Under the pieces are notes generated by a model, which saw only the letters and a program-made list of their open reading frames with translations, did not search any database and was not told the origin of the DNA. The position numbers were made by a program, and so were the translations under genes. DNA of 64,000 bases from an uncultured Acidimicrobiales bacterium (GTDB lineage Bacteria > Actinomycetota > Acidimicrobiia > Acidimicrobiales > SHLQ01). Of this stretch, positions 8,950-16,280 are shown piece after piece. The DNA lies in the NCBI GenBank assembly GCA_938038815.1, contig CALHTF010000032.1:62001-126000 (forward strand). Reading direction: 5' to 3'. How positions within the stretch are numbered: the first letter of the stretch is position 1; each line of letters begins with the position of its first letter.

Positions 8950-10416
8950 TTAGGCAGAGGGCTGAACGCTACCGGGCCGGATGTAGGCGGTACGGGTGCG
9001 GGTAAAGAAGTCGACCGCGGTGTCGCCCTGCTCGCGAGCAGCGTGACCCGACGAGGCCTTTTCGCCCCCGAACGGGGCGTAGATCTCCGAACCGGTGGTC
9101 GGAGCATTGATCTTGAGGATGCCAGCCTGCAAGGTGTCGAGGGCCCGGGCGATCCGCCAGTGATCGTTGGTGTACACCGCGGCCGACAACCCGAATGCGG
9201 TGTCGTTGGCGAGGGCAAAGGCTTCGTCGTCGGTGTCGACCTGCATCACCGTCGAGATCGGGCCGAATACTTCTTCGGTGGCGATGGTGAGGTCGCGGTT
9301 GCCGGTGAGCAGGGTCGGGGTGAAGAACGAACCATCGCTGTCGGGCATCTGGCTGGTGGTGGCCACCACCTCGGCGCCTTCTGCGATCGCCGCATCGAGG
9401 GCCTGGGCAACCTGCGCGTGGGCTTCGGGCGAAATGAGCGGGCCGATCGCCGACTCGGGGTCCTGGCCGTCGCCGACCTTGAGTTCGCGGACCCCCGCCG
9501 CCATCCGCTCGACCACCTGGTCGTAGATGCCGGGAGTGCAGATGACCCGGCGGGTCGCCGTGCACTTTTGCCCGGTGGCGCCCATCGCGCCCGATACGAG
9601 CTGGGGAATAGCGAGGTCGAGGTCGGCGTCGTCGAACACCAACGCCGGGTTGTGACCGCCAAGTTCGAGCTGCACCCGGCCATTGCGGGAGGTAACCGCG
9701 TCGCGGATCGACTGCCCTACCGGCACCGATCCGGTGAAGGTCACGCCGTCGACCCGGTGATCGTTCACCAGCGCGGCGCCCGCTACACCGTCGCCGAGCA
9801 GCAGATTGAGCACGCCGTCGGGCAGGCCGACGCTTTGCATGATCTTGGCCAACTCGACCGACAACACCGGCGTGTCCTCGGCCGGCTTCCAGACCACCGT
9901 GTTGCCAGCGGCAAGTGCAGGAGCGATCTTCCACGCCGGGATCAGCACGGGAAAGTTCCACGGCGTAATCACACCCACCACGCCGAGGGGTCCTCGCACG
10001 GTACGAATCGTTTCGCCGGGCGCCCGCGACGGGTACACCTTTTCGGTGGAGGTCTTGGCGAGCGCGGCCTGGAAACGGAAGGTCTCGGCCGCGATCTGCA
10101 CTTCGCCACGAGATTCGGCAAGGGTCTTTCCCTCTTCTTGGGTGCACAGCAAGGTGAGCGCATCGAGGTTGCGATCGATCTCGGCTCCGATGGCCTCGAG
10201 CAACTCGGCCCGCACGGTGAAGGGGGTGGCGGCCCATCCGCTCAGGGCGTCGGCGGCTGCGCTCACGGCGTCGCTGGCGGTTGAGGAATCGCCGTTTGCG
10301 AACTGACCGACCGGTTCGGCGGGACGGGCCGGATTCGAGCTGGTGTCGGTGACCCCTGCACTGCTCCACGATCCGTTGATCAGGTGGCCGGCTACGTCGG
10401 TGTTTCCGCTCGTCAT
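8950..10416 (-). CDS. NAD(P)-dependent aldehyde dehydrogenase
   Basis: The protein has 488 residues, full length for the ALDH superfamily. Visible motifs are PWNFP (152-156), the nucleotide-site FTGSVPVG (about 227-234), the catalytic general-base Glu251 in LELGGHNP, and the nucleophile Cys285 in GQKCTATRR. It oxidises an aldehyde to the acid; its class resembles succinate-semialdehyde, vanillin or 2,5-dioxovalerate dehydrogenases, and the substrate cannot be fixed. An AGGAG lies about nine bases before the ATG. It is the first gene of a tight pair with the flavin reductase-like gene. Confidence 0.92.
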   Translation of the reverse strand: MTSGNTDVAGHLINGSWSSAGVTDTSSNPARPAEPVGQFANGDSSTASDAVSAAADALSGWAATPFTVRAELLEAIGAEIDRNLDALTLLCTQEEGKTLAESRGEVQIAAETFRFQAALAKTSTEKVYPSRAPGETIRTVRGPLGVVGVITPWNFPVLIPAWKIAPALAAGNTVVWKPAEDTPVLSVELAKIMQSVGLPDGVLNLLLGDGVAGAALVNDHRVDGVTFTGSVPVGQSIRDAVTSRNGRVQLELGGHNPALVFDDADLDLAIPQLVSGAMGATGQKCTATRRVICTPGIYDQVVERMAAGVRELKVGDGQDPESAIGPLISPEAHAQVAQALDAAIAEGAEVVATTSQMPDSDGSFFTPTLLTGNRDLTIATEEVFGPISTVMQVDTDDEAFALANDTAFGLSAAVYTNDHWRIARALDTLQAGILKINAPTTGSEIYAPFGGEKASSGHAAREQGDTAVDFFTRTRTAYIRPGSVQPSA

Positions 10417-10505
10417 ATCAGTTTCTCCTCGGCATTTCGCCCGTTGGCACGACGGTGTGCGAGGCGCAATCTAGTCGTAACTGCGGCGTTCGGTTGGTTT
10501 CGCGC

Positions 10506-11312
10506 CTAGTTGAGTTGCGCCCGCAACTTCTCCGCCCGCGCCCTGGCCTCTTCGGCGTGGGTCGGACTCTTGTCCGCCAGACGCTCCAGTTCCGACGCGG
10601 CTTCGTCGAACCGCGCCGCCTCGACCAGCATCGATGCCAACTTCGACGATGCATCGGGCGCGGCGTTAGGCACTCGGGTCATCAAGCGCAACACCCACAC
10701 GAGTCGAGTGCGGTCGCCGTCGCGCTCAGAAAGCGCACGGAGGTTGTTCAGACACCGGTAGACCAGCGCCCCTTTGGTGATGGGATCGAGATACGAATCG
10801 TCCCACGTCGCCGCCCGGCCATGCATCGAAACGAAGAGGCGCCGACATTGCTCGCCATCGATCACCGCTCCCCCATGAAATGGGTCGATGAACACATCGT
10901 TGAGCACTCGGTCGCGCACGAGAAAATGCCCCGGCATCCCCACCGGTGCCAACGGCACACCAAGTCGTCGCCCGACCTCAATCGCCAGCGTGGCAAGGGT
11001 GATCGGTATCCCGAGACGCCGGTCCAACACCTGGTCAAGCATCGAATTATCGGAGTCGTAATAGTTGCCCTGATTGCCCTCAAAGCCTTCGTACCCAAAG
11101 AGGTGGCGGGCCACCGCATCAAGGGTCGGGGCCGAACAACCGTTGGCGAGTTCGTCGATAACCCGTAGCTCCCCCACCACATCAAGATCGGGCCTTTCGT
11201 GGGCGGCGATGAGCAGCAGTGCCCGGTCGAGTTCAATCTCGGCATCAGGCTGGTTGAGCAACGTTTCGAATTCCGCTGTTGCGGTCGAGTTCGGGTTATC
11301 GAAAGAAGTCAT
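10506..11312 (-). CDS. SirB1-family transglutaminase-like protein
   Basis: The protein has 268 residues. The N-terminal transglutaminase-like core 2 is recognisable from LDQVLDRRLGIPITLATLAIEVGRRLGVPLAPVGMPGHFLVRD and the DPFHGG that follows. The C-terminal half is helical and TPR-like (LERLADKSPTHAEEARARAEKLRAQL). The SirB1 family is widespread and lacks a firm biochemical role. The usual protease-type Cys is not evident, and the His of PGHFLV is conserved. It is divergent from the glycerophosphodiesterase gene. Confidence 0.82.
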   Translation of the reverse strand: MTSFDNPNSTATAEFETLLNQPDAEIELDRALLLIAAHERPDLDVVGELRVIDELANGCSAPTLDAVARHLFGYEGFEGNQGNYYDSDNSMLDQVLDRRLGIPITLATLAIEVGRRLGVPLAPVGMPGHFLVRDRVLNDVFIDPFHGGAVIDGEQCRRLFVSMHGRAATWDDSYLDPITKGALVYRCLNNLRALSERDGDRTRLVWVLRLMTRVPNAAPDASSKLASMLVEAARFDEAASELERLADKSPTHAEEARARAEKLRAQLN

Positions 11313-11473
11313 TTACCTTGATGGGGGTGGGTCCGCTAACGCCAAGCTAGCGGCCCTATGTGAAATTCATCCGGTAGATCACGTTCGTTCGCCGATCGCG
11401 AATCCCGCGGTACTTGTTCACTCGCATCACCTACGGCACCTACTCGGCTAACCACCGAGTCGAGGAATTTTTC

Positions 11474-12271
11474 ATGCCCCAAAAGCCAAACGCCGGGTCG
11501 CCCCAAGACCGTCTCGGCGCCGCCGACTATCCCTACCTTGACCACGATGGACCGATCGCGTTCGCCCATCGCGGTGGCGCGAGCGCGGCACCCGAAAACA
11601 CGATGCCGGCGTTCCAACGGGCGGTCGACCTTGGCTACCGGTACCTCGAGACCGACGTCCACGCCACCGCCGACGACATTCTCGTCGCATTCCACGACGA
11701 CAAGCTCGACCGGGTAACCGACCGCGCTGGGGCCATTCGCGACCTACCATGGAGCGAAGTATCCAAAGCCCGGGTCGACGGACGCGAACCCATCCCGCTG
11801 CTCGCCGATCTCTTCACCGCATTCCCCGAGGCCCGAATCAACATCGACGCCAAGGCCGACTCGTCGGTCGAACCGTTGGTGAAAGCCATCATGGACCACA
11901 AGGCGCTCGACCGGGTGTGCGTTGGCTCGTTCTCCGACAGTCGACTGTCGACCATGCGCGACCGGCTCGGACCGCAACTGTGCACCTCGTTTGGACCCGC
12001 CGGGATCTTGGGGCTCACCACCGCCGCCCGAGGCCTCCCGAGCCGCATTCCGCCTGGCGCCTGTGCGCAGGTTCCGCCCGACTTCAACGGGGTCGACGTG
12101 GTTACCGAGGACTTTGTCGACCATTGCCACAGCCTTGGGCTAGCCGTACACGTGTGGACCATCGACGAACCCGACGACATGAACCAGCTCCTCGATCTCG
12201 AGGTCGACGGCATCATGACCGACGAGCCCCAAGTGCTGAAGACGGTTTTTCAAGCTCGCGGCATCTGGTAA
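11474..12271 (+). CDS. Glycerophosphodiester phosphodiesterase
   Basis: The protein has 265 residues and a GDPD TIM barrel. It shows His32-Arg33-Gly34 in AFAHRGGASAAPENT, the metal ligands Glu59 and Asp61 in YLETDVHAT, and the second His in VAFHDDKLDR (His74). The final barrel strand VHVWTIDEPDDMNQLL and the closing DGIMTDEP motif are present. It hydrolyses glycerophosphodiesters to glycerol-3-phosphate and an alcohol. No signal peptide is evident, so it is probably cytoplasmic. The ATG at 11474 is preceded by GAGGA; an upstream TTG at 11414 gives an unlikely extension. Confidence 0.9.
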   Translation: MPQKPNAGSPQDRLGAADYPYLDHDGPIAFAHRGGASAAPENTMPAFQRAVDLGYRYLETDVHATADDILVAFHDDKLDRVTDRAGAIRDLPWSEVSKARVDGREPIPLLADLFTAFPEARINIDAKADSSVEPLVKAIMDHKALDRVCVGSFSDSRLSTMRDRLGPQLCTSFGPAGILGLTTAARGLPSRIPPGACAQVPPDFNGVDVVTEDFVDHCHSLGLAVHVWTIDEPDDMNQLLDLEVDGIMTDEPQVLKTVFQARGIW

Positions 12272-12280
12272 GCACCGCAC

Positions 12281-12328
12281 AAAGGCGAAATGAGGATGGG
12301 TCGTTCGACCTAGTTTTCCTTCGCCTTT
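12281..12328. terminator. Inverted repeat after the GDPD gene
   Basis: AAAGGCGAA (12281-12289) pairs with TTCGCCTTT (12320-12328), enclosing a second hairpin GGTC-GTTC-GACC near 12300. It lies 10 nt after the GDPD stop and about 37 nt before the next GTG. It may be a terminator or a leader structure of the lytic transglycosylase gene. Confidence 0.5.
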
Positions 12329-12364
12329 CGCTTGTTCTGCCCGGTGACACGCCGATAGGTACAG

Positions 12365-13654
12365 GTGTTACTTCCTGGGCGATCGCGCATTTTGCGTGCC
12401 CTTCTTTGTCTCGTCTGCGTTACAACGCTGTTCGCAGCGACGCTCACCGCGCCCGTAAGCGCCCAAACGGGCGACGAAACCAGCACCAGCGACGGCGAAA
12501 CGAACGGTACCGACCTCGAAAACATCGGCGCCCTGGTCAAGGACCCGAACCTCAGCGAAGGGGTCGACGCGGTGGTCGCCACCAGCCCGGAATACGACCA
12601 AGCACTCGCCGACTTTGAACGCACGATCGAACTCATCGCCGAAGCCGAAGAGAACCTCGAGGCGGCAAAGCAGACGCTCGTTTCGATGGTCGCCACCCGC
12701 GACGAGATCCGAACCGACCTCGCGGTGCGGCGACGCGAGCGCCGAGTGCTTATTCGAGAACTCGACAAGATCGAGAACCACCTTCGCGAACTTGCCGTCT
12801 CCCAGTACGTCGGTTCGGGCGCTACTGAAGCAACCAACGCCATCGCCGGTCTCGACCCCGAACAACTCGCCTTGTCGGACCGGTCGTCGCATCTGATCGA
12901 AGAAGCCAGCGAGGTCAAGGTCGAGAACCGAGCCGTACTCGAAGCGACCCTCGAATCGCTCGACGCCGACCAACAGATCGATGCCGACCGACTCGCAAAG
13001 TTGGCCGAGAGCGTCATGCTCACCCAGAACGACATCGAGGACTGGTCGGCCGCGCTACTCGACAGCGAGACCCGGGTACCCGAACTTGCCGCCGAGGTCC
13101 GAGACCACCGCCTCTTGGCCATCGTGGTCGACCTCGAACTACCGGTCGTGGTTCTCGACGCCTACAACAACGCAGCAATCCGTAGCGAAACCCTGCATCC
13201 GGGTTGCGGCGTCGAATGGTGGATGCTAGCCGGTATCGGACGGGTGGAATCGGGTCACGGAACCTTTAAGGGGAGCGAGGTCACGGCGTCGGGCCGCACC
13301 ACCAACCCCATCATCGGCATTCCGCTCAACGGCGACTCCGAAACCGCAGTGATCACCGATACCGACGGCGGAACCCTCGACGGCGACCCGATCTTTGACC
13401 GGGCGGTCGGGCCAATGCAGTTCATTCCGTCGACGTGGGCCGGCAACGGACTCGACGGCAACGACGACGGATTCGTCGACCCCCACAACCTGTACGACGC
13501 TGCCTACGCTGCCGCCCATTACCTGTGCCGGACCGCAGGATCGGTAACCACGATCGAAGGACTACGGCGGGGCTACTTCGCCTACAACCACCACGACAGC
13601 TACGTGAACCTGGTGCTCGACTATGCGTTGGGCTACCGGGACTTCGAGTTCTAG
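12365..13654 (+). CDS. Secreted lytic transglycosylase-like protein with N-terminal coiled coil
   Basis: The protein has 429 residues and a GTG start (a TTG nine codons on is possible). It has a signal peptide (LRALLCLVCVTTLFAATLTAPVSAQ). A long coiled-coil stretch follows, roughly 75-265, resembling the helical spacers of NlpC/P60 and EnvC-like wall enzymes. The C-terminal SLT-like domain shows GCGVEWWMLAGIGRVESGHG, the catalytic-Glu context, then GPMQFIPSTW and YDAAYAAAHYLC. Such enzymes cleave peptidoglycan glycan strands outside the membrane. The coiled coil probably places the enzyme in a larger complex; the partner is unknown. Confidence 0.85.
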   Translation: MLLPGRSRILRALLCLVCVTTLFAATLTAPVSAQTGDETSTSDGETNGTDLENIGALVKDPNLSEGVDAVVATSPEYDQALADFERTIELIAEAEENLEAAKQTLVSMVATRDEIRTDLAVRRRERRVLIRELDKIENHLRELAVSQYVGSGATEATNAIAGLDPEQLALSDRSSHLIEEASEVKVENRAVLEATLESLDADQQIDADRLAKLAESVMLTQNDIEDWSAALLDSETRVPELAAEVRDHRLLAIVVDLELPVVVLDAYNNAAIRSETLHPGCGVEWWMLAGIGRVESGHGTFKGSEVTASGRTTNPIIGIPLNGDSETAVITDTDGGTLDGDPIFDRAVGPMQFIPSTWAGNGLDGNDDGFVDPHNLYDAAYAAAHYLCRTAGSVTTIEGLRRGYFAYNHHDSYVNLVLDYALGYRDFEF

Positions 13655-14599
13655 AGCCGAAATTCTGAAGCATCCACCAGTTGTGATCTAGCGGCCAGTA
13701 ATATTCCCGCTCTTTGTGGGTAAACCTGTGAACATCGCGGGTCGATCTGGGGATTTCTTCACAAGCCTGTGGAGCACTCTGGGGAAATCGGTTTTTACCT
13801 TGACTATCGGTCGGACGAGTGACAGTTTCGATCTTGTCGAGAGACGCAAGCGATCCGAAACCGGAACGACTGCGAATCGGGCAGCAAAGAACGAAAGCGG
13901 ATCTTTCGCTTGGGGAGGGCTTCGGCTCAATCTGAGTGGCTGGTCTGCCAGAAGTCGGAGCCGCCGGAGCCGTAGCCACCTGGTTGAGGTGAGCGAGCCG
14001 ATCGAAACACTCGAACCAAGACAAGCTAAACTCACCGGATGAACGGACGAGGTCAAGCGCAAAGGAACGGGGCTCTTCGGAGCACTGAACTCGAGCAATC
14101 GATCAAGACCCGGAAGCCACCGAGGGCGGCGAGTTGACCAGCTTGCACGTTGGGGTTGTCGAGAGCACTGCAGAACTTCACTGACGGGTGAGGGGCTCAT
14201 AGGGCTCAGAGATAACGCCGAGTTTGCAGTAGATTACGACAGGGCGAACGCCCAACTTCGACGGAGGTTGAGCCGACTACCTGGAGTGCCTGCCGCATAG
14301 CTGTTGCCACATGAAGAGACACAGATGGATCGCCGTCGGGCGGACCGGAGCGTCACTTCGAAGCGATTGGGGTCGCCCGATCACTGGACAACTCAGATCT
14401 GACCTGACGGAGTACGTGCCGAAAGGGCCAGAGGATCAAGAGGTCGGCTGCTTGCAGCTAACTTCCTCGAAATTCCGGGTCGTGCCGGAGGATCGAATGT
14501 TAAGGAACGTCCGAGACCCGAGGAGTTGAGCGGCGCAAGCTGCGAGGCTACTCGGGTCTCCTCTATTTTTCGCCCGACACCGTCTGCTAGAACACATCG
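13655..14599. other. ORF-poor interval, candidate structured RNA locus
   Basis: These 945 bases contain no convincing protein gene: the longest frames are arginine-rich shadows with no ribosome binding site. The interval has many short hairpins, for example AAGCG...CGCTT near 13890, CTGG-TCTG-CCAG near 13945, GGGC-GAAC-GCCC near 14254 and GCTGC-TT-GCAGC near 14445. It ends in the terminator-like hairpin at 14513-14569. I found no hallmark of RNase P RNA, tmRNA, SRP RNA or tRNA on either strand. I infer a transcribed non-coding RNA on + but cannot name it. Confidence 0.4.
14513..14569 (+). terminator. Strong intrinsic-terminator-like hairpin with no gene upstream
   Basis: A perfect 10-bp stem is formed by GAGACCCGAG (14513-14522) and CTCGGGTCTC (14551-14560). 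It encloses a nested stem capped by a GCAA tetraloop near 14534-14537 and is followed by CTCTATTTTT. This is the best U-tract terminator in the window, yet no coding gene ends just before it. Confidence 0.7.
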
Positions 14600-15367
14600 A
14601 TGGACGCCAACGATTTCGCCGACCGGCCCGGGACTGCTCTTGTCACTGGAGGGACCGGAGGTATCGGCGCAGCAATCTGCAAAATGCTGCATGCCCGCGG
14701 GGCAAAGGTCGCCTTTACCTACCGGTCGAATCATGAACGGGCGGCCGAGCTCCAGGCCGAGCTCGCACCTACCACCTACGGGCACTCGCTCGACCTCAAC
14801 GACTCCGAATCGGTCGCCGGATTTGTCGAAGGAGTGGTCGAACGGGTCGGCCCGATCCACACCCTGGTGCACGCCGCCGGACCAGAGGTGCGCCAAACCC
14901 ACCTCAGTAAGGTCAGCCCCGACCAATACCGAGAGGCGCTCGAGAACGAAGCTGCCGCCTTCTTTACCATCGCCCACCACGCACTCCCCCACCTGCGCGA
15001 GGCCAACGGCTCGCTCGTAGCCGTGACCACCGCAGCCACCCGCCGCTACCCGGTGCGAGACGGCCTGTCGTCGGGCACCAAAGCAGCGATCGAGGCAACC
15101 GTGAAAGGCCTCGCCGCCGAGGAAGGGCGCTTCGGGGTCCGAGCCAACTGTGTAGGGCCCGGCATGCTCACCGATGGCATGGCCGAACGCCTCATTGCCT
15201 CGGGCGAACTCGACGATGCAGCGCTCGACGTCACCCGAGCCAACATCCCGTTGCGCCGCTTCGGCCGCGCAACCGACATCGCCGAAGCGGTGTGCTTCCT
15301 CGCCTCGGACCGAGCAAACTTCATCACCGGCCAATGCCTAGACGTAGACGGCGGCTACACGGTCTAG
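14600..15367 (+). CDS. Short-chain dehydrogenase/reductase-like protein lacking the catalytic Tyr
   Basis: The protein has 255 residues and a FabG-like Rossmann fold. The cofactor motif TGGTGGIG (16-23), the HAAG motif (91-94) and a C-terminal DIAEAVCFLASDRANFITGQCLDVDGG match the classical SDR family. The active site is altered: the usual YxxxK reads S157-S-G-T-K161, and the catalytic Ser position, 13 residues earlier, is Thr144. The only nearby Tyr is Tyr150. It may therefore be a non-classical or inactive reductase; the substrate is unknown. It begins 30 nt after the orphan terminator and is followed by repeat copy A. Confidence 0.85.
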   Translation: MDANDFADRPGTALVTGGTGGIGAAICKMLHARGAKVAFTYRSNHERAAELQAELAPTTYGHSLDLNDSESVAGFVEGVVERVGPIHTLVHAAGPEVRQTHLSKVSPDQYREALENEAAAFFTIAHHALPHLREANGSLVAVTTAATRRYPVRDGLSSGTKAAIEATVKGLAAEEGRFGVRANCVGPGMLTDGMAERLIASGELDDAALDVTRANIPLRRFGRATDIAEAVCFLASDRANFITGQCLDVDGGYTV

Positions 15368-15444
15368 CTTGTTCCGCCCACGGCTCCACGCCTTCGGCAT
15401 CGGGCTCCACCGCCATCTCACCCTTGCTCCGACCCCTTCCGCAC

Positions 15445-15495
15445 ATTTTTCGCGTGGAACCCGCTCAGAGCGGGTCAAACGCGATCAGAATCCCG
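15445..15495 (-). repeat. Post-stop hairpin repeat, copy A
   Basis: Read on -, it starts with TTCTGATCGCG, forms a hairpin with a CCCGCT/AGCGGG core, and ends in CGCGAAAAAT. It begins about four nucleotides after the stop of the - zinc-ribbon gene, in that gene's orientation. It is one of four related copies (15445, 16225, 29594 and 63731). Confidence 0.7.
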
Positions 15496-15498
15496 TAC

Positions 15499-15723
15499 CT
15501 AGTCTTTGAGTGCCACGGCGTTGGGAGTGACGTTCATCTTTGGTTCGTAGGCGGCAGCGGTTACCTCGCGGGCCTCGCCGGCGTAGGTCGCCCGAAGCTC
15601 AGCCATGCAGCTCACACACGGGCCGTAGTACTCCTCGGTGACCGCCGTCGAGCACCGAGGGCAGTCAAAGGAATGCGGCTGGTTCGGCGCGCTCAAGAGT
15701 GAGTCGCTGGCGGTCTGTTCCAT
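15499..15723 (-). CDS. Small zinc-ribbon-like protein
   Basis: About 74 residues starting at MEQTASDSLL. Two CxxC pairs, Cys21-Cys24 (CPRC) and Cys36-Cys39 (CVSC), form a probable zinc ribbon around TAVTEEYYGP. The C-terminal half (AELRATYAGEAREVTAAAYEPKM) is probably helical. No function is known. I chose the ATG at 15723 because GGAAGG lies just ahead of it; the ATG at 15735 adds four residues. Confidence 0.65.
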   Translation of the reverse strand: MEQTASDSLLSAPNQPHSFDCPRCSTAVTEEYYGPCVSCMAELRATYAGEAREVTAAAYEPKMNVTPNAVALKD

Positions 15724-15735
15724 CTGGCCTTCCAT

Positions 15736-16028
15736 GGCATTGAACCTAGCCGCAGGAGCGCCCCCAAACCGTCACTTGTGTGCCTGAGCCAGGGTTTTTG
15801 GCTTTCCCACAGGATTCTGGGGGTTATCCACAGAACGTTCGACGATTTCCCCGAAATCTTTTCGATTTCCCGAACGTCTTCCTCTTCCTTCCCACAGGGC
15901 ACTTGGTCAACAATGAACTCACACCGCCCACCGGCAACAGCAACAGCAACAGCAACAACCCCACAAACAACACACCCCACTACACCCACAAGCAACACAC
16001 CCACAAACAAGTGAGACAGGAGCCAACC
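15736..16028. other. Intergenic leader with a TTATCCACA site and a CA-rich tract
   Basis: This interval holds a perfect DnaA-box-like TTATCCACA near 15825. Pyrimidine-rich segments with GATTTCC repeats lie at about 15845-15870. From about 15933 to 16011 there is a nearly G-free C/A-rich tract that begins with four CAACAG-type units. It ends at the AGGAG of the next gene, so it is probably an unstructured 5' untranslated leader. Confidence 0.5.
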
Positions 16029-16220
16029 ATGGCGAACTACCAAATCACCCTCCGAGACGGCGTCCGGGAGAACATCACCGAAGCCGATGCCTATTGCCAA
16101 GAAGGAACGATGACCACCTTCTTCAAGACCAGCACCGACCGTCGAGTCATCGACAGTTGGTCGACTCGGCTCGCCAGCTTTCGCACCACCGAGGTCATGA
16201 CCATCAAGCGTTGTCTCTAG
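16029..16220 (+). CDS. 63-aa hypothetical protein
   Basis: Sixty-three residues: a beta-rich N-terminus (MANYQITLRDGVRENI), then ADAYCQEGTMTTFF, and a basic C-terminus (SFRTTEVMTIKRCL). The ATG has an AGGAG six bases upstream, which makes the start convincing despite the small size. The mix of strands and polar residues suggests a small cytoplasmic domain; no family function is known to me. It is preceded by an unusual CA-rich leader and followed within ten bases by hairpin repeat copy B. Confidence 0.7.
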   Translation: MANYQITLRDGVRENITEADAYCQEGTMTTFFKTSTDRRVIDSWSTRLASFRTTEVMTIKRCL

Positions 16221-16224
16221 ATCC

Positions 16225-16280
16225 CAAGATCTGATCGCGTTTGACCCGCTTCAGGCGGGTCAAACGCGACAATTTCGGGA
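16225..16280 (+). repeat. Post-stop hairpin repeat, copy B
   Basis: A perfect 14-bp stem (16236-16249 with 16255-16268, loop TTCAG) is preceded by TCTGAT and followed by ACAATTTCGGGA. It begins directly after the 63-aa gene and points the same way. It is the best-paired member of the four-copy family and separates two convergent genes. Confidence 0.75.

Noticed and set aside
13716-14042. 108-aa ORF on + in the 13.7-14.0 kb interval
   Set aside because: No ribosome binding site, Arg/Ser-rich composition without domain-like pattern, and overlap with the hairpin-rich non-coding stretch.
14311-14529. 72-aa ORF on + just before the terminator hairpin
   Set aside because: It ends inside the terminator stem and has no recognisable pattern or good ribosome binding site.
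13655-14599. RNase P RNA, tmRNA or SRP RNA
   Set aside because: The conserved RNase P core strings, the tmRNA T-arm/CCA end and tag codons, and the SRP Alu/GNAR signatures were not found on either strand.
15820-15835. Replication origin because of a perfect DnaA-box-like site
   Set aside because: Only one perfect box, no cluster, no AT-rich unwinding stretch and no dnaA, dnaN or gyrB nearby.
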